64,000 nucleotides of DNA from Protopterus annectens (GCF_019279795.1 NC_056744.1:1505410310-1505474309), one strand, 5' to 3'. Positions 43,411-55,732 are shown, numbered from the stretch's first letter. Made by a program: numbers and translations. Notes: generated by a model not told the origin, from the sequence alone.

Positions 43411-45362
43411 AGGTTTGCTGAGGGATAAAGGGAGAATTTAAGTGATTAGCCAGGCTGCAAGGTTCAATTTTGGAAGCTGAGAGTGCAGAATTTGGTTCTC
43501 CTGCTGTGACAGCAAGGAAGGGGTCTGAGGCAGGAGCCATGAAGATATTTAAGACACACTGTGTAGGAGTGGGTGCCAGTGTTTGCGTGGCCAGTCTGGA
43601 GCAATCAAAAATCATTCTTGGTTTGTCCTGTTTGACTTTTAGCAGAACTTTGGAGAGCAGAGGCAGAGGGGGAAAGGCGTAGACTGATAGGTTTTTCCAG
43701 CTGAAGGACAGAACATCTACTTTCCAGGCTTCTTTGTGGGGAGTCCTTGTGCAAAACTTGTCCAACTGGTAGTTCTGGGGAGAGGCAAATAGATCTATGT
43801 CTGGGCTCCCCTATTTGCTTGTCAGCATGTTGAAAATCCATGGTTCCAGTTTCGACTCATGTTGGTCCATGAGATTTCTGCTTAGACCGTCTGCCAGTGT
43901 ATTCAATTTTCCTGGCAGGACTTGAGCTTGTAGGTGCACTTGGTAGCTCAAGGCTGTGTTCCACAATGCCATGGCTAGTCTGCAGAGGGGGTAAGAATGT
44001 GTACCCCCCTGCTTGTTTATGTACCACATAACCATGGTGTTGTCCATCTTTACCATTAGTTGTCCTGGAAGAATGTAGTCCTTGAAGGCTGTCAGAGCAT
44101 TCTGTACAGCTAACATTTCTTTTTGATTGATATGTAGGTGCATTTGATTTGGGTTCCATTTGCCCTGAATGCACTTCCCTGCCAGGTGACCCCCCCCCAT
44201 ACATACTCTGATGCATCTGAAGTTAGGGTTTGGGCGGCAGGAGGTAGTGTGAATGGCAGTCCCTTGTTTTGGTGGCAGGCCTCTGCCCACCATAGGAATT
44301 CCAGACATAGGCAAGGTATGATAGGAATCATTGTTTCCAGGCTGTGACAAAGTTGACTCCATAGACTTTTAAGTACCACTGTAGTTTCTTCATATGCATT
44401 CTTGCATATGGAATTAATGCAGGAGGCCAGGAACCCCAAGGTTTGCAGTATTTGCCTTGCAGATAGCAGGGTTTTTGTGGCCACTTGTTTGAAGTAAGTT
44501 ATCAAATGAATTTGCTTCTCTGGCGTGAGGAAAGCCATCTGGGCAGTTGTATTCAAGCCTGCACCCAGGAATGTAATCTGTAGAGAGGGTACCAGTTGTG
44601 ATTTCTTTTTGTTTATGGTGTACCCCAGACAAGTTAGAACCCTTTTTACAAATGCCAGATGATTTAGAAGTGTGCCCTGGTTTTCTGCCTGAATTAGACA
44701 ATCGTCCAGGTATGGATATATTTGAATATTTCTTTGCCTGCAAAATGCAATAACTGGAGCCAGGAACTTTGTGAATACCCTGGGCACAGTAGACAAGCCA
44801 AAGGGCACTGCAGAGAACTGATAATGCAAGTAGCCTGCTTTGAAGTGTAGGTATTTTCTGCAAGATTCCCTGATTGGGATGTGCAGGTATGCTTCTTTTT
44901 AATCTAGAGTTGCCAACTAGGCATCTTTGCCTAGCAAAGGAAGTAACTGGTGAAGAGTCAGCATCTTGAATTTTGGAATGTCCAGAAAGGTGTTTAGAGT
45001 AGACAGGTCCAGAATTGGATGCCAGGATTTGTCTTTTCTGTGTACCAGAAAGAGCCTGGAATAGAGAAACCTTGTCCCTTTTCCTCTTCTGGTACTGGTT
45101 GAATAGCCTCCATGTTTAAGAGGGAAAGTACTTATTTTTGAGCCTCTGACCACTGATTTGGAGGCAGGTCTGGCCACCCGGTTGGTGTTGGCAACATGTG
45201 GAAATGAAATCTGTATCCCTGGGACACTATATTTAAAACCCATTTGTCCTGGGTTATGAGTTCCCAGTTCTTTGCATGAAGAGCAATCTTTCCGCCCAAA
45301 GGGGCGGCTAAAAGGTAAGTGCTTGGTAATTTTAAAAGGAAGTCATTGAGACTGTTTACCAT
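43376..45362 (-). pseudogene. DIRS 2 pol: RT, RNase H, methylase-like domain, several breaks
   Basis: Pieces in order are LLAAPLGGKIALHAKNWELI (45362 on), FLVHRKDKSWHPILDLSTLN (shifted frame), FGLSTVPRVFTK and YLDDCLIQ (44829-44110), RNase H with DNTMVMWYINKQGG and LADGLSRN (44362-43811), then YAFPPLPLLSKVLLKV (43765 on). A run of nine C at about 44190-44198 lies where the frame changes between RT and RNase H, so slippage is likely. The frame ends in LTSK at 43811, just before the DIDLFAS block, and reopens after it. Confidence 0.87.
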
Positions 45363-45404
45363 AGGGGGTGTCTTGTTATTTCCAGATTTGGAAGTGGAGG
45401 CCCC

Positions 45405-47058
45405 CTATTGCTTAGTTCTGAGAGTCCCCTGGGACTGAAACCTGGTGCTTTTGGTATGTCTGGGTTTGGCTTGAGAGAATCTGGAAGGAGCTGGGAAAGA
45501 CCAATTCTTAGTAGGCCAGTGCCTACTAAATCTTTTAGGATGCACTTGTAAGAAATCTTTCACAGTTTGCATAGATTTAGCTTTGTCTTCCATCGTTTTT
45601 AGAACTTCAGCCTTATTGCCAAACAGATGGTCTTGATTTAAAGCAGCATCCAACAATTTCGCTTTAACATGATCAGGCAAAGATTCCTCCTTAAGCCAAG
45701 CATGCCTTCTAAGCACAAACCCAGTAACAGCATCCCTGTATGAGGCCTCTAAAGAATCAAAACCACATTGCAAAGTATGTTTTCCAACTTGCTCAGTAGA
45801 ATGCAATAATTCCTGTAAATCTTTAGTTTCCACACAGTCAGGAAACATCATTTTCTGTTTAAGCAGTTCAATAATATGCTATTGATACTTTTAACATATG
45901 AAATTGACAGTTTAAAGCCCTGATTACCAAGGCTGCAGAAGTATAAACCTTCTTACCCCATCTATCCAGTGTCCTGGAGTCTCTATCAGAAGGGGTAGGA
46001 CTCAGGAACCCTGTAGTATCTGTCAGGTTTACTAGGAGCTGGAAGAAGCAAATCAGGGGACATACTGGATTCCGAAAACAAATCATCAACGATGTCTATT
46101 ACAGGAGCCAAGGGCCTATGTTGAGGTAGAAGAAGGAAATCCCTAAGCCTATTTTTTTGAATCAGAAAATTCCTGACTTTCCCAGTGGAAATGCTCCCTT
46201 AAGGTATGTAAAGTTTCCCCAAAAGAAAAATCCTCAGGAGGGGAAGCAGAGGGAATGGAATCCTCTGCATCCGAATTCTCATAAGTAGGTATGGACAAAT
46301 CCAGGTCATTAGAAGAGTCAGAAGAAACAGAAACCTGATCCAAAGATTCATAATCAAGCTCAGCCCTAGACCTCAGGGGGGGGGGGGTTGACTACCCCTG
46401 ATTAGAGTAATTAGATCTTCAGCCATTTTGATCATTTGTTTTTAGGCATAGGGGCCTGAACATGTGGCCTGGGCATTGTTTTTTTAGACATAGGTTGAGA
46501 TTTAGGCCTTAGTAATGAAGGTGGAGTCGATTTAATATGCAAGTTTGCAGGCCTGAATACACCCTCAGAAGCCAGTGCCTGCACAGCGGCTCCAGACCCA
46601 TCCAAGGTAGAGACATTCATGGGTTCCATAGGTGAATCCTCTCGCGGCATACCGAACTTTGAATGGGTCTCTGTAGAGGCCTGCAAATCAGTAGTAGCAG
46701 GTATCAGGGGCTGCAAAAGTGCCTCACTTAGTACCGGTGAACTGGCGACTGGCTTAGGAGAAGTGTCATCGGCAGTTTTGGACCTCTGTGGCCTGTCTCT
46801 GTCTTTATCTTTGCATCTTTTTGGAATCCCAGTAGTCGGATGGCTAACTGATGACATTTCTGGATAATTAAACTGAGAACCGAAATATTTAGAGTCACAA
46901 ATGTACAGACGATGGATAGTGTGCTGATTAAATAAAACACAAAACCGACAGCAAGGTACATCGTGGTCAGGGCCTACGCAAGGAATACAGTATGAATGAA
47001 AATCTTTGTGAGGTATTTGCTTTCCACAAGTAATGCAATTACTAACTTTTACTGACAT
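45405..47058 (-). pseudogene. DIRS 2 gag-like ORF1, several breaks
   Basis: MSVKVSNCITCGKQIPHKDF with CIPC and CRFC pairs matches the Cys/His start of DIRS 1 gag. The same frame is open upstream to 47196 (MRCPKQKQFAS), inside the 5' leader. Later parts are SASPPEDFSFGETLHTLREH (about 46260-46200) and, in other frames, RALNCQFHML and RRHAWLKEE...MQTVKDFLQV to 45405. A 13-G run at about 46376-46388 lies at one break. Confidence 0.85.
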
Positions 47059-47209
47059 CGGTAAGGAGCAAGAAAAAGTTTCCACAATGGGGTACTTAGC
47101 TTTAAGTTGAAGACTTCGGTTCTGAAATTTGAAAACAAAAATTTCAGGAGTCGACTGACCAGCACTTGCGAACTGCTTCTGCTTTGGGCACCGCATGGCA
47201 AGAAAGACT

Positions 47210-47375
47210 GATGAAATGGCGTTGGGTGCATGTTTTATACCCCTGACGACCTGACGTCATGGAAGAAGGGACAGCAACTGACCCAGGACACAAGACTTTG
47301 TTAATCAGGCTGAGGGCAACCTGCCAGCAGATTACCCCAAATGTAATGACTGCAACAGTGAAACACAAAGTTTTT
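47210..47375 (-). repeat. DIRS 2 terminal repeat at 5' end, with TATA box
   Basis: On the minus strand it reads CAGGTCGTCAGGGGTATAAA with TATAAAA at 47239-47233. About 35 bases on comes CAGTCTTTCTTGCC, a possible start region, and the gag ATG lies 175 bases downstream. A promoter here is inferred. Confidence 0.7.
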
Positions 47376-48307
47376 TCACAATCTTTTTTAAGTTTATTTA
47401 GCAGTAATTACCTTAATCACTGATGACTATGCCATTGCAAATGTATGCAGTTCTGGATATCAATCAAGGCGGAAACATTAGGTTATAGAGATGTCAACTA
47501 CAATCATTAAGGGTTACTAAAGAAAACATTATGAGAAAAGACTTAATTAAAGAATTAATTTTACAAGAAATGAGAATGGAAATACAAAACATGACATGGA
47601 TGCATAAGCCAAGAAAACAAAATATGTGAACAATTTCAGACAGGGAAGCCAGAGAAAGGAACACTGGTTGTACTTCACAAAGTAAGGCCTTAATTACAGA
47701 TATGATAAGCAGAAATATTTTTTTACCATAACAGTGGTAGACGGACGGAATGAGAAGAAAAGTGTGGGTGCAGGAATGTAAAACTGCTGAGTATTTTAAA
47801 ATTATGGAGGTAGATGACTGAAAAGTTATGATACATGTGGATACACTGGGAGAAGATTGGTGGTATGAAGCAGCTGCAGGTTCTACTTTGACCTCTTGCT
47901 CCGAGAACATTTATAAAGCCCAGCAACCCAATCTTAACCTCATTCTCCAACATCTCACAGGTACTTAAAATAACCCATTCTTAATCTTCTCTTCCTCTGA
48001 GAACCCTCTACGCACTTCGTTAATCTTTAACTCTGAGACATTTACTCAGCCCATAAACAACATCCAGACCTCCCCATCTAACTCCTGCTGTATTATAAAA
48101 TTAACCCCTTTTTGTCTTCAGAAAATCTCATCCACTTCACTTAGCAGTCTCCTAATGTCATTTTCATCAGACTGCTTCTGTCTACACATCCTTGCTTTTT
48201 AACGGACTCCTGTCTGTTCTACTTAGCATTCATCTCACCTCATCAACTGGCACTTTAGGTATATGCAACCAACAAGCCCTTCATAGCTGCATCTGCATTT
48301 CATTCTG
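47376..48307. other. No recognised feature
   Basis: The open frames (for example 47494-47910, minus) carry no motif I know and are rich in Ser, Leu and Phe. Confidence 0.45.
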
Positions 48308-48530
48308 CTACACATAGCAGCCACCTCCTAACATCATCAACATCCGACACCTCCTGGCCATCCCTCCCAGTATTCCCCTTCTACACATAGCAGCCACCTC
48401 CTAACATCATCAACATCCGACACCTCCTGGCCATCCCTCCCAGTATTCCCCTTCTACACATAGCAGCCACCTCCTAACATCATCAACATCCGACACCTCC
48501 TGGCCATCCCTCCCAGTATTCCCCTTCTAG
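48308..48530. repeat. 73-bp minisatellite, about three units
   Basis: The unit starts CTACACATAGCAGCCACCTC and ends CCCAGTATTCCCCTT. Starts fall at 48308, 48381 and 48454. The units are nearly identical, so the array is recent. Confidence 0.96.
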
Positions 48531-50001
48531 CCATCCTCTCCTACAATATCTCCAGTAAGCAGAACATGAAATATGCACCTTTAAAAGCTAGCATGTTAGC
48601 TGCATATCATGTGATATACCTTCCGGACTATTCAGTCAGAATACATACCTGGAAAAGAGGAGACCACTCTGTGTATCTGTGTTGTTTAGTCACTACCCAT
48701 TCACTACATGGTGTTGCAAATGGGAAACACATCTGCATAACCTATATACTTGCTTTTAGATGTTTACATGTTGGAACTATTTGAGAAACATTATGACTGG
48801 AAATATGTCCCAACAGCAAACTAGAGCCCTGACATCTGTCCCTCTTCTTCATTTTTTACTTGACCTACTATGCTCTCACTCTTTGCTTACTTAAAAATGC
48901 ACAAAAGACAAGTGTTGCACTGGCCAGAAACTGCACTGGCCAGAAACTGCACAGACCTCTATAATGTGCAATACATTTTACAGGTGTCTGCTTACAAGTT
49001 AACATGTTATTCAAATGCTTTACTTACTGTTGCATATACATGCTGTTTAATGTAGTGTATTTTAATTTTGTAAGTTCTGTATCCTTGCTATTTTGTTAAT
49101 GTCTAATGATGCCTGACTCAGTATGTGCTATATTTTCACATTTTAATTACACTGGATTTACATTTGTTTTTCCTGAAATGTGGAGTGTAAGAGAAATTAC
49201 GAACACACAGTTAAAACAATTCATTTAGGAAGATAGCCATAAGATCAAATATAAATCAAATAAGTTAAAGTTGAGAAGTCACATGAAAATGTGTTGCAAC
49301 AGATATGGGTATGAAAAGACAACAATATCTGAATTGTTGTAGCAGAGGAAAAAAACAAAAGAATGAGCATGCAATGAAAAGAGCCATCTTACTTTCAATA
49401 AATTAGGTAGAATTTGTGCTGCAAAAATAAACTTTGCAAAGATGTGCAAATGAAAGAAAATATTTTCAAAACAATTTGCATGTTGCTTGTCCTACAGAAA
49501 TATGCAAATGACTTGTCCCATTGAATACTGCTACTGGATGTTAATGAGGAAAAAAGCTGATAGCCAGAAAACTGAAAATGTCTCAGAGGCATTGAGACAA
49601 GTCATAGTGTGTTGGAAAGAATGACAATTAATAAGAGCCATGCCAAGTTTAAACTGGACAGATACATAGTGCAGACACCACGGCTCACAGATAGTGAACA
49701 GAATTGTGAGCTTCTGAAGTTAATTTTGCCAGCAAAGTCTACTGCAGACATGTATACTGCCTCATTTGTAGACAACGGGGATATAATTAACCACTAGTAC
49801 ATTTTATTCCAATGTTTTTATATGGGGGTCGTCCCTCTTTCTACTCCCATCCACCTAATCTCTAAAGTACTTGAGGTTGCAGCTCAGTGAAAAGGACATT
49901 ATGTTACTTTCCTTTTCTCCATGTTGGTGATAGGAAGCTTGGGCAGTACTCGCACATGAAGTTGGGCAGACAGTGGACTCCTACAAAAGCATTGTCAAAT
50001 T
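48531..50001. other. No recognised feature (about 1.5 kb)
   Basis: Only a 16-bp duplication (TGCACTGGCCAGAAAC, twice at about 48917-48950) stands out. Confidence 0.45.
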
Positions 50002-50215
50002 CTGTTCATGAGTTGTTACTAGGTATGTGGTCAAGGACACCACTGAGAAGCCTAGTCCCATTCCCCATTACCACAGAGCACTGCCTGATTAAATGAATCA
50101 GAATCACACAGAAGGCAAATGAAGGCTGAGGGACTCACACCCTGGACTACAGAAAACAGCTCATTGACAGTTCATAACCTTAATCCTCTGTGGTAGTTTA
50201 CTTCTTACCACTGCC
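50002..50215 (-). mobile_element. tRNA-derived SINE with CR1-like tail (copy 3)
   Basis: Minus-strand reading: CAGAGGATTAAGGTTATGAA head, GGGTGTGAGTCCC at the B-box place, CTCAGCCTTCATTTGCCTTC body, then the tail GGACTAGGCTTCTCAGTGGT and ACCTAGTAACAACTCATGAA. All blocks match the SINE at 31927-32125 in the same order. Confidence 0.75.
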
Positions 50216-51166
50216 ATGAGTTATTGTGAAGGTAAGCTATCACAACTGTTTAGGAGCTGTGTTCCTACAAGAGGAAAGACCAACTGCCTAAGAATCAACA
50301 TCATTTACACACAAAAAATATACTCATATAGAAAAGCAACAGCAAACAAAAGTATAGGGGTGTGACAAATTCTACAAATATGTCTATGGTAAATGAAGTT
50401 CAAAAACATACAACAAAGCCCTGGAAAGCATATTCAAAAAGACTTTATGCAAGTCTCATTCTATGTTGTGGAGGATATTACTAAATCTATACAGTTATGA
50501 TCTGTGAATGTACTGAGGAGATACATTAAAGAAAAAGCACTCAGCAGATTTGCTGAGTAGATCATATTCATGACCAATCATGAAGAAGAGTTTCAAGATG
50601 AACTACAGATTATTCAGGTAATTCTACAGTTATCAATACAAAAGAAAAAGTAAAAAAAATTCCAGAGATGTACATACATGAAGTTAGAACTATTATTACT
50701 AAACTGGCATGAACTAAAATCAATAGTAGCAAAAAAACTTAATGAATCACTAAGTGGTCTCCAAGGCCTAAAGCTCAAATTGAAAAAAATAGCTCCTAAT
50801 CACTTGAGATTATCAATACTTTAGAGGGTACATAAATCACATCTAGAAATAGTAAGGTGTAAATAAAGAATAGCAGATATAATGCATTTGCTAAAAAGAC
50901 CGACTCAGCTAGAACAAGTAATGAAGAGCTCTTTTGTTTGCAGTGCATTTTATAATAATCCAAAAGAGAAGATGCTGTCGTCCCCTGTACCAGATCATCT
51001 ATAGAGCAAATTGGACAGATATTTGTTCCACATTAATGAAACCAATTATATTTGTATATTATTATTATTATAAGTATCATGACATAACCAAACTGACAGC
51101 CAGAACTGTAAGTGTATATTAAAATTTAAATTGTTGAGAGAGAAGGTGTACCTGACAATGTCACAT
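50216..51166. other. No recognised feature
   Basis: A-rich sequence on the plus strand with no coding or repeat motif I can support. Confidence 0.4.
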
Positions 51167-51831
51167 CATAGGTTTATACTAGGTTAAGGATCACCAGGGT
51201 CTTTACAAGCCTTGCAGTGCAACCCAACCCTATTTTGTCCCAGAGTTCTTTGAATGCCTATATGTTAGTAAAGAGGTAGCTAATGGTTATGTGAGTGGGT
51301 CTGTGTGGTGGGGGTATGCTAGTTGGGGATCAATTTACTTAATGTCAACCTCTGTTAATCAGAAACATGGCAGCAAGGCCTAGCATGAAATTAAGATTTT
51401 GCATCCAATGATTAAGGATCCCTTTGAACAGAATCAGGGATGAGCTCTGCTTCATGTGGATGGGGAGCTTATTCTATAGCACAGGGATCCTTTGAGACAC
51501 ATATTAAGCCCTCCAGCAGGTTCTATTTATGTAGTAGTCAAAGTTCAGGCCCTTGGATCTAGAGCTTCTGGTGCCGTTTGTCTTGTGAATGTGCAAGCAA
51601 GGCATCAGAGCTGGATCTGATGATGTCTTAAATGCTAGGCATAAATCACCTCTCAGTTCCTCTGAAAAAGGCTACAAAACATCCAAGACTTTAGACTGAA
51701 CTTTTAAAGCAATAAAATGAAACACAATCTAATCAAAAAACTTCAACACTTTAATAATAAAATAAATATAGTAAGTCCAAAGAACAACCAAAAAACAAAT
51801 GGTAAGCGTTTTCGTTCCTACAATGTTAAGA

Positions 51832-52320
51832 TCAAGTTGCATTCGACCCCCTTCTTAATCTGTGATTTAACCCTTTCCTTTTTATGACCACTTTGTAATT
51901 TTCCCTTTCATTCATACCCGATAAATTACAAGCATTTAATTTTACCTGCCAAAAATATTCTTTCCAGTTTAATTCGTCTTCTGTGCCTAACCTGCATTCA
52001 TAATTTAATACTTGATCTATTGCAGAAAATCTATAATTCACTTTTTCTTTGTCCGTCTCATGCTTTTGGATGACATGCTTTACCAAACCATTGTTAATGT
52101 CTTCAACCTCCTCTGCCTTTACGTTTTCACACATTCTTTTATACATCTTCCTACTGGTTTTACATATATAAGAAGCTGGACATAATCCGCATAAAGGAAC
52201 ATAAACTGCATACTTTGATCTACATCTATATTCATGTAATTTAATAGTATAATTTCTAGCCACTACATCTACCTGATCATTTTCTAAAACAAAAGGGCAG
52301 AATTTACAATTGCCACACAA
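51832..52320 (-). pseudogene. PLE 2 GIY-YIG endonuclease domain (5'-truncated)
   Basis: The 162-residue frame is open. It shows MCGNCKFCPFV, then Y.IKLHEYRCRSKYAVYVPLC and ASYICKTSRKMYKRM. This is the Cys-rich linker and the GIY-YIG core with YVP...YICKT in place of GIY...YIGKT. The Gly of YIG is Cys here, so activity is doubtful. The C-terminal NACNLSGMNERENY resembles other PLE proteins. The RT is missing. Confidence 0.8.
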
Positions 52321-52390
52321 ACATCCTCTTTTTATTTTCTTTCTCTCTATTTTTACATTTTTTTTATAAAAATACTCTTTTAAAGTTTTT

Positions 52391-52470
52391 ACCTCATTCA
52401 GAAAAAAACATGGGACTATCCCCTATAATTACCTCATTCAGAAAAAAACATGGGACTATCCCCTATAATA
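52391..52470. repeat. 40-bp tandem duplication in PLE 2
   Basis: ACCTCATTCAGAAAAAAACA plus TGGGACTATCCCCTATAAT occurs twice head to tail with one difference at the end. Confidence 0.96.
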
Positions 52471-52489
52471 TCTTGCATGCCTTCAAAAT

Positions 52490-53633
52490 TCAAAACTCTG
52501 AGTAAACTGTAGAAGACGGAGTACAGAGATGGGACCTTAAGGCAATCTTTGTAGGACAGGGTGTTTATAACATGGATTCTCCTGGGGAGGAACCTTTGAT
52601 GGCATTTCAACTGTTGCAGATGGCTGGCTAAGTACATGCCAAAGGGGGCTTTGTATTCAGTGATGTGTCTGATAAGGGCTGAGTAGAGCAGTGTTCATAC
52701 TTCCTTGGACCTGGATGCCATATCCTTGCTTATGAGCTGGGTGACATAGAATGATTTTTTACTATCTTGGCTACATATTTGTTGATTGCCAGATCCCTGT
52801 CTACATATGTTACCAGTTCCCCAAGTATCAGGTAAACTTTTGGGGTGTTTTACTGATGAAGTAATTAACTTGGGTGGATGCCTGCTCAAAAGAGCACTAT
52901 AATGGATTGCTTTACACTGACTTTTAATCCATGGCTTTCACAGCAGTCACTTGTTTCTGTTAGACTCTCTTGTAGAATATTGGAGTCATGGGGGGAATCT
53001 ATGATGGCTCCCATTTTACAGTCTTCTGTGAACCTGGTGAGCCAGAGGCCTTTGGCATTAAGCTTGACTTATGTGAGGTAGATGTCAAACAGGTGGGGGC
53101 CCAACACAGAACCCCGAGTTTCTCCACTGGTAAGCAGTCTCTTGTGGAGGTGGATGCACATATCCTGACATCTTGAGTCCTATCTGTGAGCCAGCTGGCA
53201 ATCCACCAAGTTATGTAGGGATTTATGCCTAGTTCTGAGGGTTTGTTAACAATACCCGAGTGGGATACTGTATCAAAAGCTTTGGCCAGGACAAGGTAGG
53301 TGGTATGCACCATTTTCCCCTCATTTAGAACCATAGTGGCCTTCTTGAAGAAGTCTACCAGATAGGCAGGATCTTCCCTTAACAAAGGTAAGCTGGGATG
53401 GGTCTGGTGTCTGTAGGTTGCCAATGTCCTTTTTGATCATTTCTATGACAATTAGTTCCATGGCTTTGAATATTAGGAATGCCAGACTGATGGGGTCTGT
53501 AGTTCATGAGGATCAGTTGATGGTCCAACCTTATGAAGAGGGATGACCATTATGGCCCTCCATTCTCCTGGCACATAACCTGTTTTGAGGCTGTAGTTGA
53601 AGTCTGCCTCAAGTTGTCCTGCTAGGTCATCTT
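52490..53633 (-). pseudogene. CR1 copy B: RT piece
   Basis: Fragments in several frames: GQLEADFNYSLKTGYVPGEW (about 53620-53560), HTTYLVLAKAFDTVSHSG (near 53310-53260), INPYITWWIASWLTDRT, and MYLASHLQQLKCHQRFLPRR (52637 on). Many stops. Equivalent to 54.1-55.2 kb of copy A. Confidence 0.82.
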
Positions 53634-53642
53634 TTATAGGCT

Positions 53643-55723
53643 CATAGGTAGGTACTAGGCTATCAGCCCAAGGGCCTATGCAAGCCTAGCCAACAAGGTT
53701 ACCTGGCTTATGCCACCCAAGAAAGTTATTTTCCTGTGCCACTGACGAGCAGAGATACAGAAGTGATCCCCGGGGTGTATTTCCCATTTCCCATCCACTC
53801 ATCAAGATTTTTCTTGAAGAATGCTAATGAAGAACTTTGCTTAACATAGATGGGTTGCCTGTTCCAGAGTACGGGAAGTCACTGGGATAGGAATCTATCC
53901 CTCCAGCATGTTCTGTTTATTGTGGTGACAAGGTTTAGGTCCCTAGTGCATGTAGCTTGGAGGGATTGGGATTTCTGTAGGTGTAGCATGTCCAACAGCT
54001 CTGGGTTTGACATAGCTTTATATGTTAGGCAGAGATCACCACTGAGTAGGCGATATGCTACGGAGTAAAGCTAGAGTTTTTTGAGGCGGTCAGTGTAGGG
54101 CATTTGTTTGAGTCCAGTAATCCTCTTTGTGAGGTACTTCTGTGGCCTTTCCAGCTGCAGATGTCATCTTGTGAGGTACATTCCAAAAGGGGTGTTGTAC
54201 TCTATAATGGGTCTAATGAGTGGTGAGTAGAGGGGAACAATGACCTCTTTTTTCCTGGACAAGAACCCTTTTATGATGAGGTGTGCCATGTAGAAGGACT
54301 TCCGGACTACTGTGGCGATGTGACTATCAAAGGAGAGATTACTGTCCACCTGGGTCCCAAGGTCTCTTATCACGCATTCGGTGTTAAGTAGATTGCTGCC
54401 TATGTGGTAGTTCATGGGTACAGAGTCTTTACCAAAGGGGATTACACTGCACTTTTTGGCACTGAGCTTGAGGCCATGGCTCTGACACCAGGCATCTGTC
54501 TCAGAGAGGCCCTTCTGTAAATGTTCACATCATTTGGGGACTTGACTATGGCTCCTAGTCTGCAGTCATCTGCGAACTTCGGTAGCCAGAGGCCTTCTGT
54601 GTTAGCCTGTACTTCAGAGACGTAGATACCAAACAGGAGCGGTCCCAGGACAGAACCCTGTAGTACTCCACTTGTCACTGGTTTGAGGTCAGATTTGGAG
54701 TCTGCAACTTTTACAGTGTGGGTTCTGTCAGTGAGCCAGTTGGCAACCCATCTTGTGACATAGGGATTTATGCCTAGTTTATGGAGTTTAATTCCAGAAT
54801 GGGGGATGGTGTCGAAAGCCTTGGCGAGGTCAAGATAGGCTGTGTGAACCACTTTACCCTCATCTACGGCTTTGGTGACTGCCTCAAAGAAGTTGATCAG
54901 GTTCAGGAGGCATGATCTGCCTTTCACAAACCCAAACTGGGTGGGATCCAGAGTTTGGAGGTTACCAATGTCTTTGTTTATGAGTTCCATGATGATACGT
55001 TCCATGGCTTTGCAGACCAGGCTCGTCAGGCTAATAGGTCTGTAGTTCCCGGGATCAGTGATGGCTCCCCCTTTGTGGAGTGGGATAACTGTTGCTGTGC
55101 ACCATTCAGAGGGCACAAAGCCTGATGCGAGGCTATTATTGAACATGGTGCTTAAGTGGGGAGCCAGTTCATTCTGAAGTTCATGTAAAATGCAGCCTGG
55201 GATGTTGTCCGGTCCCATGGATGCTGTGTTTTTGGCTTTAAAGAGTGCAGCTTTCACCTGTGTAGTTGTGATTACAGGGACTCTGCATTCTTCCTGTATA
55301 GATATGGGCCCTTTAGGGGGTGGGGTGGGGGGCTAAAGTTAACACTGAACCTATCTGCCAGGATGCTGGCAAGATCAGTTGTTTCTGTAATTTTCATGCC
55401 TTTGTGCTGTAACTCAGAGCAGATCTGGGTGTTGCCATTGAGATTCTTGACATAGCTATAGAATGCTTTGTGGTTGTCCTTGGAATTAGTGGCAATTTTA
55501 TTTTCGTAGCTAGCTTTGGAGGATCTTAGAAGGGATCTCAGCTTCTTACTGAGGCTGACCAGGGAGCTCCTACACTCATGGGATTTTACTCTTTTGCAAC
55601 AGTTTCTTCCTTTTGTTGTACAGTTTGTTTATGGCAGGGGACCACCAGATTGGCTTCCTTTTTTTGGAGGATAGTGTCTTGGTTCTGTTTGGGATAGCAC
55701 GATCCATGCACTCATGTAGGTGC
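53643..55723 (-). mobile_element. CR1-like LINE (copy A), 5'-truncated, nested in copy B
   Basis: It starts in the endonuclease-RT linker (HLHECMDRAIPNRTKT) and ends in the terminal stem-loop (53655-53661 with 53683-53689) and one CTATGAG tail. TTATAGGCT at 53634-53642 and 55724-55732 on the plus strand looks like a 9-bp target-site duplication. Copy B coding joins across it at IPGYLL / DDLAGQLE. Confidence 0.85.
54164..55257 (-). pseudogene. CR1 copy A: reverse transcriptase, frameshifted
   Basis: The main frame (55257-54442) has MGPDNIPGC, NYRPISLTSLVCKAMERII, QFGFVKGRSCLLNLINFFE, AYLDLAKAFDTIPHSG, SGVLQGSVLGPLLFGIY and an intact FADD box at 54565-54576. A shift follows near 54510, then DLGTQVDSNLSFDSHIATVV in the frame 54415-54164. 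Two to three residues are missing after HSGI compared with copy D. Otherwise it is the best kept RT of this family here. Confidence 0.88.
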
Positions 55724-55732
55724 TTATAGGCT

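Larger units (their letters stand above)
41902..47375 (-). mobile_element. DIRS-type retrotransposon, second subfamily, decayed (DIRS 2)
   Basis: Same layout and orientation as DIRS 1: terminal repeat, gag, pol, recombinase, internal complementary region, terminal repeat. Its terminal repeats differ from those of DIRS 1 except near the extreme end (AGTACAG...ATAAATGTAGATGTT). The right end (47360-47375) has drifted from the sequence kept in the internal complementary region (GAAACATGAAGAACAT). All ORFs are broken. Confidence 0.92.
51675..52490 (-). mobile_element. PLE 2 fragment inserted in CR1 copy B
   Basis: It lies within the CR1 segment that would encode LLRGDLCL, with SLLR on one side and LRGDLCLAFKTSSD on the other. 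CTCAGAG/CTGAGAG at the two joints may be an imperfect target-site duplication. It keeps the GIY-YIG end and a 3' UTR. GAACGAAAACGCTTACC near 51800 resembles the 3' half of the PLE hammerhead motif. Confidence 0.78.

Noticed and set aside
48308..48530. Possible CRISPR-like array of regular repeats
   Set aside because: The whole 73-bp unit is repeated with no unique spacers, and the surroundings are vertebrate transposons. It is a minisatellite.
51790..51825. A further hammerhead core in PLE 2
   Set aside because: The 3' half (GAACGAAAACGCTTACC) is good, but the CTGATGA half is not recognisable. Kept only as a trace.
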